A stretch of DNA of 7,017 nt from Candidatus Kuenenia stuttgartensis. GTDB lineage: Bacteria; Planctomycetota; Planctomycetia; Isosphaerales; Isosphaeraceae. The notes below the pieces were generated by a model. It was not told the DNA's origin and searched no databases. It worked only from the letters and a program-made list of their open reading frames with translations. The translations under genes and the position numbers were made by a program. The stretch lies in NCBI GenBank assembly GCA_945874095.1, contig CAMCFM010000234.1:1-7017 (forward strand), in the 5' to 3' direction. Shown in pieces: positions 1-5,756 of the stretch (the first letter of the stretch is position 1; every line of letters starts with the position of its first letter).

Positions 1-501
1 TGGGCCAAAGTGGATGCTGTACCGTCAGATATTCACACCATCAGAAGCGTGGGCAACCAGATTGCTTTGGGCACTGTCAATGGTGTCTGGATCAGTACAG
101 ACAACGGAGCCACCTTCAGCGAGTCCAACAAAGGACTTGAGAACGTTCCTGAGGTCTATTGCCTGGACATCAGTCCAAAAGATCCGAAGTGGATGCTGGC
201 TGGTGCCGCTGCCGGCAAGCCCGTGGCGACGAGTCCTGCCGTGCGTCCTCAAGGTTTTCAATTCGGACTCTACGAGACCAAAGATGCCGGCAAGACCTGG
301 GCCAAGATCCTGAAGAAAGGTCTCCCGGAGCTGATCGCCTTCGATACCATCAGCGACATTCGGTTCGACCCTGCCGACCCTGACAATATCATCATGGCGC
401 AAGGCTCTGGAGAGTGCTGGATGACCCCTAATGGTGGTGATTATTGGGTGATCATCTCAAGAGCGATCGAATCAGCCCGATCGTTGGCCGCCACAGCCTG
501 A
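1..501 (+). CDS. BNR/Asp-box repeat protein (sialidase/sortilin-like beta-propeller), C-terminal part
   Basis: The reading frame is open from the first base of the window (W-A-K precedes the first possible GTG at 10), so the gene begins upstream and only its last 166 residues are present. Three Asp-box-like motifs are visible: STDNGATF at about 94-117, TKDAGKTW at about 277-300 and a degenerate TPNGGDYW at about 424-447. They are separated by beta-strand-like stretches such as VNGVWI and GLYET. This pattern is typical of beta-propellers seen in sialidases, sortilin/VPS10 domains and photosystem-II-assembly-factor-like proteins. No catalytic sialidase residues can be judged from this fragment, so enzymatic function is unknown. 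The protein ends in a short Ala/Arg-rich tail after the last box. The stop lies 57 bp before the GH88 gene on the same strand, so co-transcription is possible. Repeat-family assignment is firm; the specific function is not. Confidence 0.8.
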   Translation, partial: WAKVDAVPSDIHTIRSVGNQIALGTVNGVWISTDNGATFSESNKGLENVPEVYCLDISPKDPKWMLAGAAAGKPVATSPAVRPQGFQFGLYETKDAGKTWAKILKKGLPELIAFDTISDIRFDPADPDNIIMAQGSGECWMTPNGGDYWVIISRAIESARSLAATA

Positions 502-540
502 CGGCTGAATTTTCAGAAGTTCTGCGAAAAATCCATGTCA

Positions 541-548
541 GAAGGGAG
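541..548 (+). promoter_or_regulatory. Shine-Dalgarno of the GH88 gene
   Basis: A purine-rich GAAGGGAG lies 10 nt upstream of the ATG at 559 and supports that start. An ATG at 552, only 3 nt after the site, opens a four-codon frame ending in TGA at 564-566 and overlaps the chosen start out of frame. That spacing is too short for efficient initiation, so 559 is preferred. Confidence 0.6.
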
Positions 549-558
549 TCGATGAGTC

Positions 559-1716
559 ATGACTGAAACGAATCAACCTTTTGACGTGGCGCACCTTAGG
601 CCACGACTTCACAAAGTCATGGATTTTGCGGCCAGGCAAGTCGGTGAGCTGGCTGCAAACCACCCTGATTATTTTCCGATGTACACCGAAAACGGTCGCT
701 GGAAGCATTCAGGGAGCCTGTGGACGGACTGGTGTGCCGGTTTTCTGGGTGGTCAGATGTGGCTTCTGGAAGAATACACAGGAGAAAATTCCTGGCGTGA
801 GCTTGCAGAACATTACAGCCAACTGGTCGAGTACAAACAGAACGACAGAGATGTCCACGATCTCGGATTTATTTTTCTAAATACTTATCGGCCATGGTAT
901 TTACGCACCGGCTCGAAACGTCTGAACAACGTTTTGATCACTGCTGGTCGCACTCTGGCCATGCGATTCATGGAAAAGGGCCGATATCTGAGGTCGTTCG
1001 TGGCCCCTGAAAGTCTGTTCATCGACATTATGATGAACGTGCCCATAATCTTCTATGCAGCGCATGAGACAGGTGATAAGGCGCTTTTCGATCTGGCAGT
1101 GGAACACTGTCGCACCACCCAAAAATGGATTGTGCGTGATGATGGATCGACCGCCCATGAGGGTATTTTCGACCTTGAGTCGGGTGAATTCCTAAATCAG
1201 ACAACCCATCAAGGGCTCTCAGGCGATTCGCGATGGACCCGTGGCCTTGCCTGGAGTCTTTACGGATATACGCAAGTCTATCAATTTACAAAAGATGTGA
1301 CGGATCTTGCTGTGGCACGATCGAACGCCGATTGCTTTATCAAGCATCTGTCGGAATCAGAAAGTTGGGTCCCAGCCTGGGACTTCGATGCTCCGGCCAC
1401 GGTTGATCGACAACCTGATACGTCAGCTGGTGCCATTGCCGCATCTGGGTTGTGGACACTGGCCGATGAGATCGAGAAACACGATCAAAGCACCGCCCTG
1501 CACTATCGGCGAGCGGCTCTAAAAATGATTGAAGCATTGACACAAGATGAACTTATGGGATGGTCAACTCCTGGCTGGGAAGGCATCTTGAAGCGGGGTG
1601 TCTATCACACGCACAAGAAGCTTGGAGTGGATGAATCCGTCATGTGGGGCGAATATTTCTTTCTTGAAGCCATCATGAAAGTTCTTCGCACACAGGAATC
1701 CGTTCAGATGATCTGA
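559..1716 (+). CDS. Glycoside hydrolase family 88 protein (unsaturated glucuronyl hydrolase)
   Basis: This 385-residue protein matches the length and (alpha/alpha)6-barrel signature motifs of GH88 unsaturated glucuronyl hydrolases. These enzymes hydrate the C4-C5 double bond of the terminal unsaturated uronic acid on oligosaccharides made by polysaccharide lyases, releasing 4-deoxy-5-keto-uronate. Visible motifs are HDLGF with D101 (equivalent to Asp88 of Bacillus sp. GL1 UGL), FIDIMMN with D156 (equivalent to the catalytic Asp149), THQG at 216-219, SRWTRGLAW at 224-232, DTSAGAIAASG at 287-297 and the C-terminal DESVMWGEYFFLEA at 358-371. There is no signal peptide, so it should act in the cytoplasm on imported oligosaccharides. 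No lyase or transporter gene is in the window, so the parent polysaccharide (glycosaminoglycan, ulvan, xanthan, gellan or pectin-type) cannot be named. The uronate-dehydrogenase-like gene follows 104 bp downstream, consistent with uronate metabolism. Both catalytic Asp are intact. Confidence 0.93.
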   Translation: MTETNQPFDVAHLRPRLHKVMDFAARQVGELAANHPDYFPMYTENGRWKHSGSLWTDWCAGFLGGQMWLLEEYTGENSWRELAEHYSQLVEYKQNDRDVHDLGFIFLNTYRPWYLRTGSKRLNNVLITAGRTLAMRFMEKGRYLRSFVAPESLFIDIMMNVPIIFYAAHETGDKALFDLAVEHCRTTQKWIVRDDGSTAHEGIFDLESGEFLNQTTHQGLSGDSRWTRGLAWSLYGYTQVYQFTKDVTDLAVARSNADCFIKHLSESESWVPAWDFDAPATVDRQPDTSAGAIAASGLWTLADEIEKHDQSTALHYRRAALKMIEALTQDELMGWSTPGWEGILKRGVYHTHKKLGVDESVMWGEYFFLEAIMKVLRTQESVQMI

Positions 1717-1719
1717 TAG

Positions 1720-1740
1720 AATCCATTAATGAATGGATTT
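1720..1740 (+). other. Small inverted repeat just after the GH88 stop (possible weak terminator or mRNA-end hairpin)
   Basis: AATCCATT at 1720-1727 and AATGGATT at 1732-1739 form a perfect 8-bp stem with a four-base loop, starting 4 bp after the GH88 stop codon and followed by only three T in a row. The stem is mostly A-T, so termination would be weak. It may attenuate read-through into the SDR gene or protect the GH88 mRNA 3' end. It could also be chance. Confidence 0.3.
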
Positions 1741-1804
1741 GTCCGAAAATGTGGCGCATGGTCGGCCCTTGACGTCCGGCGTATAGGTGAGCAAGGGATT
1801 TGAC

Positions 1805-1810
1805 GAGGAG
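1805..1810 (+). promoter_or_regulatory. Shine-Dalgarno deciding the start of the SDR gene
   Basis: GAGGAG lies 10 nt before ATG 1821 but only 1 nt before the in-frame ATG at 1812, and it lies inside the frame if TTG 1800 were used. The spacing therefore selects 1821 as the start codon and gives a protein of 319 residues. Confidence 0.7.
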
Positions 1811-1820
1811 AATGATTGCC

Positions 1821-2780
1821 ATGAATACGGAAGACAACGACATCAAAGACCTGAAAGACGAGCCAGAAGCGATTGGCGAGGACTCGCCACAAGTCGACGA
1901 CAAGCCGAAAAACTGGGAACAAGATGACGAATGGAAGGGCGCAGCGGATTCCGCCCTCAAGATCCTCCAGGAAGACGATGACAGCGAAGAGTTTGATGAT
2001 CTGGAGGAGATGGAAGAAGGTCAAACCCAATCCATCCGGACCATTCTGATCACAGGTGCCAGAGGCAACATTGCCCGTAAGCTCCGCGACGCCTGGGAAG
2101 ATATCTACGACCTCGTTTTGATTGATGCAGTCGCTGACGACGATGACCCGGAAGTGATCGAGGCTGACCTCTCGGTCTGGGATCAAAACTGGGTGGATTT
2201 GTTTGCCGACGTGGACACAGTCATCCACCTGGCAGGCAATCGTGACGAGTTCTCTGCCTGGCATGAGGTTGCAGATCCAAATATTGATGCTTTCGCCAAC
2301 GTTTTGAATGCTGCCATTCTCAACGAAGTCGAGCGTTTCGTTTTTGCCAGCTCGAATCACGTCATGGGTGGATATCGCGATATCGAAGATATACCAATCA
2401 CAGTCGAACTACCACCTAAGCCTGACAGCCCCTATGGCGGCACAAAGCTCATGGGCGAACGGCTTGGAAAAGCCTCTGCCGATGCCTTCGGCATGACTTT
2501 TCTGGCTCTAAGAATCGGCTGGGTTCAGGACGGTCTCAACGATCCGGAAACCCTACCAGACGAATGGGCCAGGCTGATGTGGCTTTCAAACGATGACATG
2601 ATTCAGCTTTTTGAATGTGCCGTTGAAGCTGATCTCGGCGACCGCGAATTTCTTGTGGTCAATGGGATGAGTAACAACAGTGGAATGCGATGGGATCTGG
2701 GGCCAGCCACAGAATGGCTTGGATTCCAGCCTGAAGATGATTCCAATACGACTCTGGACGATGTGACAGACGTGGTCTGA
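1821..2780 (+). CDS. NAD-dependent epimerase/dehydratase-family SDR, uronate-dehydrogenase-like, with acidic N-terminal extension
   Basis: Residues about 73-306 form an extended-type short-chain dehydrogenase. The nucleotide-binding loop is TGARGNIA at 78-85, where the usual third Gly is Ala. D102 at the end of the second strand suggests NAD preference. The catalytic region FASSNHVMG at 175-183 and YGGTK at 205-209 supply S178/S179, Y205 and K209. SSNH followed by G, the later SNDDMIQLFE at 256-265 and the NGMSNNSGM-to-WLGFQPEDD region at 281-307 closely resemble bacterial uronate dehydrogenases, which oxidise galacturonate or glucuronate to the aldarolactone. A related sugar epimerase or reductase activity is the alternative. 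The first ~67 residues are not part of the fold: 28 are Asp/Glu against 6 Lys, with low-complexity runs at 51-66, so they are likely disordered. Start 1821 is chosen from the ribosome-binding site. The gene sits 104 bp after GH88 and ends before a strong terminator, suggesting they form the end of one unit. No signal peptide, so cytoplasmic. Confidence 0.82.
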   Translation: MNTEDNDIKDLKDEPEAIGEDSPQVDDKPKNWEQDDEWKGAADSALKILQEDDDSEEFDDLEEMEEGQTQSIRTILITGARGNIARKLRDAWEDIYDLVLIDAVADDDDPEVIEADLSVWDQNWVDLFADVDTVIHLAGNRDEFSAWHEVADPNIDAFANVLNAAILNEVERFVFASSNHVMGGYRDIEDIPITVELPPKPDSPYGGTKLMGERLGKASADAFGMTFLALRIGWVQDGLNDPETLPDEWARLMWLSNDDMIQLFECAVEADLGDREFLVVNGMSNNSGMRWDLGPATEWLGFQPEDDSNTTLDDVTDVV

Positions 2781-2805
2781 TCAAATCGTATTGTTGATTC
2801 AGGAG

Positions 2806-2838
2806 AAGGAGCGACCCTTTCTGGTCGCTCCTTTATTT
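2806..2838 (+). terminator. Rho-independent terminator after the SDR gene
   Basis: AAGGAGCGACC at 2806-2816 pairs perfectly with GGTCGCTCCTT at 2823-2833, an 11-bp GC-rich stem closed by a six-base loop (CTTTCT) and followed by TTATTTC. It begins 25 bp after the SDR stop codon. It separates the GH88/SDR group from the SGNH gene, which therefore needs its own promoter. The symmetric stem with A/T flanks gives only modest potential for the opposite strand. Confidence 0.88.
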
Positions 2839-2881
2839 CAATTTGCCAAATGCAAAAGATACTCCAAAAAACAGGTGTAAA

Positions 2882-3613
2882 ATGCATCAGAGAATTTTTT
2901 TAAGACCAATTCTATTTCTGATGGGATCAATTGTTGGTACAGAATTTCATGCAATCCATGCACAACAGAATTTAAATATAAAAGAGTCTGTAAAACCAAT
3001 AAGAATCATTTGTTTGGGAGACTCCATCACCAAAGGAGTCAGGCCTGGAGTGACTTCGGAACAGACATTCGAAGCCATATTACAGGCCAGGTTTCAAGAC
3101 GAAAAAAAACCGGTGGAAATTCTGAACGCTGGTATTGGAAGTGAACGTACGGATCAGGCATTGAATCGTCTGGAAAGTGATGTCATTTCCAAAAAACCAG
3201 CAATCGTCACCATCATGTATGGAGCAAATGACAGTTACATTGATATTGGCAAAACTGAGCCTCGACTTTCAGAAATGCAGTTCCGGAACAATTTGATTGA
3301 AATCGTTGAAAGATTACAAAAAGCCAAGGTTCAGGTGATTTTGATGACAGAACCGCGCTGGGGTGCAGAGGCGAAGTCCAACGGAGTTGGCGACCATCCG
3401 AACAAGCGGATGGAGCCGTTTATGGAGATTGTTCGTGAAGTTTCCAGAGCGAAGTCCACAAGCCTTGTGGATCATTATCAGATCTGGACAAAAAACGCCG
3501 CAAATGGCCTCGATATCGGCACGATCACAACCGATCAACTTCACCCTAACCCGTTAGGACACAAATTGATGGCGGAATCCATCGAACCAGTTTTGAGAAA
3601 TCTCTTAAAGTGA
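2882..3613 (+). CDS. Exported SGNH/GDSL-family hydrolase (lipase/acylhydrolase, possible carbohydrate esterase)
   Basis: The 243-residue protein carries all SGNH blocks: GDSIT at 46-50 with nucleophile S48, the oxyanion-hole Gly in NAGIGSER (G84), GAND at 114-117 with N116, and DQLHP at 218-222 with D218 and H221. It is an esterase of the family containing lysophospholipase L1 (TesA) and several carbohydrate O-acetyl esterases; the substrate cannot be read from sequence. The N-terminus has a signal peptide: Arg residues at 4 and 8, a hydrophobic stretch about 9-22, and a likely cut after HAIHA at residue 27. No lipobox is seen. ATG 2882 is chosen because it places the signal peptide correctly, with AGGTG 4 nt upstream; the in-frame TTG at 2843 would add 13 polar residues ahead of it. 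The gene follows a terminator and stands alone, with 235 bp before the next gene. Its first 150 bp are markedly AT-rich compared with neighbours. Confidence 0.88.
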   Translation: MHQRIFLRPILFLMGSIVGTEFHAIHAQQNLNIKESVKPIRIICLGDSITKGVRPGVTSEQTFEAILQARFQDEKKPVEILNAGIGSERTDQALNRLESDVISKKPAIVTIMYGANDSYIDIGKTEPRLSEMQFRNNLIEIVERLQKAKVQVILMTEPRWGAEAKSNGVGDHPNKRMEPFMEIVREVSRAKSTSLVDHYQIWTKNAANGLDIGTITTDQLHPNPLGHKLMAESIEPVLRNLLK

Positions 3614-3848
3614 AGTGAGTCTCGATCCAAATCAAATTTCTGAGGGGTCTGATACTGGTCCGATCCAAGCCTAAACGGTAGGGTTTACGTCGACCTTTCT
3701 GTCGATTGAGGGAATATCGGGTTGCTTGCTTCATACAATCCTGTTAGTGTAAGCTCTTAGTGAATTTGCAAGCGAGATTGGGCAGGAATTGGACAGGGAT
3801 GTGTCCAAAATCCTTGGTAGAACGACAACCGAAGGAACTGGTGGGCTT
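3614..3848. promoter_or_regulatory. Intergenic leader before the phosphatase gene, with candidate promoter elements and inverted repeats
   Basis: No coding signal is seen in these 235 bp beyond a possible TTG extension of the next gene from 3789. It holds a TACAAT (3734-3739) that could be a -10 box, though no well-spaced -35 is evident. The hexamer TTAGTG occurs at 3744-3749 and 3757-3762, a 13-bp period. Three inverted repeats are present: TCGAC/GTCGA at 3690-3705, GCTTGC/GCAAGC at 3724-3729 and 3768-3773, and TTGGACA/TGTCCAA at 3789-3808. No T-run follows any of them, so an SGNH terminator is not convincing here. The region probably carries the promoter and 5' untranslated region of the phosphatase group. 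Confidence 0.35.
3789..3808 (+). other. Leader hairpin upstream of the phosphatase start
   Basis: TTGGACA at 3789-3795 pairs with TGTCCAA at 3802-3808, a perfect 7-bp stem around the loop GGGATG. It lies 40 bp before the chosen ATG. If translation started at TTG 3789 the start codon itself would be inside the stem, which argues for ATG 3849. A regulatory role is not shown by sequence alone. Confidence 0.35.
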
Positions 3849-4586
3849 ATGGCGATCGCTCAACGTAGCGCCAAAACACGTGTGGCCACAGCGGGAACAT
3901 GGCTCGATGCGCAACAGGCTTCGGAACATGGTCGCAAACGCTCGAATCGCAGGATGTTCCGGATCGGTGTGATCGCGACCGTCTTATTCGCCCTGACGTT
4001 AACAATCGGTTATAAACCCTTATTCCAGAATAACTTCGACGAGGTTGTCCAAGGCCGGCTTTTTCGCAGCGCACAGCCGGATGACCGCCTGGATAAGTGG
4101 ATTGAAGAACACAACATAAGATCTATACTGAATTTGCGTGGCGGAAAGCCTGCTTATGACTGGTATAACCAGGAGCTCAAAACGATCCGCGAAACGGGTG
4201 CCGATTATTATGAAATACCGATGTCAGCACAACTCAGGCCACAAAAGCGCGAACTTCTCGACCTGATTGACCTGTTGGGGCGAGCACGCTACCCCATGCT
4301 GATTCACTGCAAGAGCGGTGCGGATCGGACTGGACTTGGTGTGACACTCTATCATATGATCGTTCAGAAAGAGCCACCTGAAAAGGCTTTAGGTGGATTT
4401 TCGATTTATCATGCCCACATCCCTCTGTTTGGGCCTGAAAAGTTACAACAGCCGATTCGCGAATATGCAACTTGGCTTTCCTCCAGGCAACTCATACACA
4501 CCCCGGAGCGATTCCGCGACTGGGTTGAAAAAGAGTATGTGGATGGTCGCCCTGGATCCGCCCCCGTGGCCCAGATTAAGCCTTGA
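3849..4586 (+). CDS. Membrane-anchored CX5R phosphatase (dual-specificity/tyrosine phosphatase family)
   Basis: The protein has 245 residues. A basic N-terminal segment (GRKRSNRR at 28-35) is followed by one hydrophobic membrane segment at about 37-54, then the catalytic domain. The active-site P-loop is HCKSGADRTG at 153-162, with nucleophile C154 and R160, the C-X5-R hallmark of cysteine phosphatases. Upstream, GRLFRSAQP at 69-77, IRSILNLRGG at 90-99 and YYEIPMSAQ at 120-128 are typical of the bacterial/plant DSP-like group. The basic side preceding the membrane segment suggests the N-terminus is inside and the catalytic domain outside the cytoplasmic membrane, by the positive-inside rule. 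Such enzymes dephosphorylate phosphotyrosine, phosphoserine or other phospho-esters such as inositol phosphates; the substrate is unknown. Start ATG 3849 has GAAGGAA 11 nt upstream. TTG 3789 would add 20 residues with poor ribosome-binding spacing. The hydrolase gene begins 47 bp downstream. Confidence 0.85.
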   Translation: MAIAQRSAKTRVATAGTWLDAQQASEHGRKRSNRRMFRIGVIATVLFALTLTIGYKPLFQNNFDEVVQGRLFRSAQPDDRLDKWIEEHNIRSILNLRGGKPAYDWYNQELKTIRETGADYYEIPMSAQLRPQKRELLDLIDLLGRARYPMLIHCKSGADRTGLGVTLYHMIVQKEPPEKALGGFSIYHAHIPLFGPEKLQQPIREYATWLSSRQLIHTPERFRDWVEKEYVDGRPGSAPVAQIKP

Positions 4587-4633
4587 TCTGATCCCATTTT
4601 GTTGATGTAACCCCATATGGAGACGAGACTCAG

Positions 4634-5719
4634 ATGACATCGTCCAGACCTTCACCTTCTGTCAAGCCCGCTCACGCCTCAACAGATTCACTTCAGTACA
4701 GTCTGACTCGTTATTCAGAATTGACGCCCAAACTCAAGTTCCCGATCGAAAGTCCTGAGGCTTGGCCGGCATGGAGAACTCAGGCCCGTGCCAAGCTGAC
4801 CGAGTTGATTGGTCTTCCACAACCTCTTTCAGAGCCAAGACCTGCGATTCAAGTCACGTATGAGCCAGCCGTGGCTCGGCCAGGGTATATCCGCCAAATG
4901 GTTCGGTTCGAAACACGACCCGGACTTGAAGCCGTCGGTTGGTTGCTCATCCCTGAGAAATCTTCCGGTCCCAAGCCTGCCATGATCTGCCTCCCAGGTC
5001 ATGGACGAGGTGCCGATGAAATCACCGGTCTCGATGAAAAAGGCCGTGACAATGAAATGGCCCAGACCTATCAGCATAACTTTGCTCTTCAATGTGTCCG
5101 TCAAGGGCATGTCACACTCGCTCTGGAGATGATCGGTTTTGGACATCGCCGCGATCCAGCCGCCCGCAAGCGCGGAGCCGGCGCATCAAGTTGTATGCCT
5201 GCCGCTGGTGCAGCACTCATGTTAGGCGAGTCGATGGTGGGCTGGCGAGTTTGGGATGTGATTCGCTCGATCGATTTTTTGACCACCCTCAGCGATGTCG
5301 ATTCCAGCCGCATTGGATTGATGGGTATTTCAGGAGGTGGAACGGTCGCCAGCTATGCCGCCGCTCTCGATCCGCGAGTGACCTGCACCATGCTTTCAGG
5401 CAGTTTTTGCACCTTTCGCGACTCGATCTATTCCGTCATGCACTGTATTGATAATTATGTGCATGGAGTTTTACAGTGGTTTGAAGTGGCAGATCTGGCT
5501 GCTTTGATCGCTCCAGGACTATTATTCTGCGAATCAGGTTCCGAAGATGATATTTTTCCGGAACCCGGCGTTCGAGAAGCCTTTAACGAAGCTCAAAAAG
5601 CTTATCAGGCCATGAAATCAACTGATAATCTGGAGCTCGATGTTTTCAAGGCCGGTCACGTTTTTGACGGCCGAGCCGCTTTCCCCTGGATCCATAAACA
5701 CTGGAAAACCAGCGTTTAA
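4634..5719 (+). CDS. Alpha/beta hydrolase (acetyl-xylan-esterase/dienelactone-hydrolase-like)
   Basis: A 361-residue protein with a complete alpha/beta-hydrolase core. LPGHGRG at 120-126 fits the oxyanion-hole strand, GISGGG at 231-236 is the nucleophile elbow with S233, SGSEDDIFP at 301-309 supplies the acid (D305 likely, D306 possible), and AGHVFDG at 340-346 supplies H342. An N-terminal helical stretch with PEAWPAWRTQARAKLTELIG at 41-60 and a strand region about 85-108 precede the core, as in the Abhydrolase_7/acetyl-xylan-esterase-like group common in Planctomycetota and Bacteroidota. It should hydrolyse an ester, perhaps an acetylated sugar, but the substrate is not determinable. No signal peptide or membrane segment is seen, so cytoplasmic. 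GGAG at 4619-4622 lies 11 nt before the ATG. The gene lies 47 bp after the phosphatase and 37 bp before the site-2 protease, on the same strand, so co-transcription is plausible. Confidence 0.85.
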   Translation: MTSSRPSPSVKPAHASTDSLQYSLTRYSELTPKLKFPIESPEAWPAWRTQARAKLTELIGLPQPLSEPRPAIQVTYEPAVARPGYIRQMVRFETRPGLEAVGWLLIPEKSSGPKPAMICLPGHGRGADEITGLDEKGRDNEMAQTYQHNFALQCVRQGHVTLALEMIGFGHRRDPAARKRGAGASSCMPAAGAALMLGESMVGWRVWDVIRSIDFLTTLSDVDSSRIGLMGISGGGTVASYAAALDPRVTCTMLSGSFCTFRDSIYSVMHCIDNYVHGVLQWFEVADLAALIAPGLLFCESGSEDDIFPEPGVREAFNEAQKAYQAMKSTDNLELDVFKAGHVFDGRAAFPWIHKHWKTSV

Positions 5720-5756
5720 ATGATATTTTGAAATCACTAGTCAAAGGCGAATTGAA

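Noticed and set aside
25..402. A 125-residue minus-strand frame opposite the BNR-repeat gene
   Set aside because: The sense strand encodes clear Asp-box repeats; the antisense protein has no recognisable features or ribosome-binding site.
1769..1787. TTGACG and TATAGG as a promoter for the SDR gene
   Set aside because: The two elements are only 7 bp apart, far from the usual 16-18 bp, and no other -10 fits the TTGACG.
1704..2360. A 218-residue open frame on the minus strand opposite the SDR gene
   Set aside because: It lies antisense to a clearly homologous SDR gene and the end of GH88. Its protein shows no recognisable domain and its openness is explained by the codon bias of the acidic Asp/Glu-rich sense strand.
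3623..3668. CGATCCAA repeated at 3623-3630 and 3661-3668
   Set aside because: An 8-bp direct repeat with no further extension is expected by chance and is not linked to any mobile-element feature.
3789..3848. TTG 3789 as the phosphatase start, adding 20 residues
   Set aside because: The purine tract is only 1 nt from the TTG, the start would lie in a 7-bp hairpin, and ATG 3849 has a usable GAAGGAA upstream. The added residues show no domain.
5092..5451. A 119-residue plus-strand frame inside the alpha/beta hydrolase
   Set aside because: It is out of frame within the catalytic core of the hydrolase, is rich in Arg, Cys and His as expected for a shifted frame, and shows no motif.
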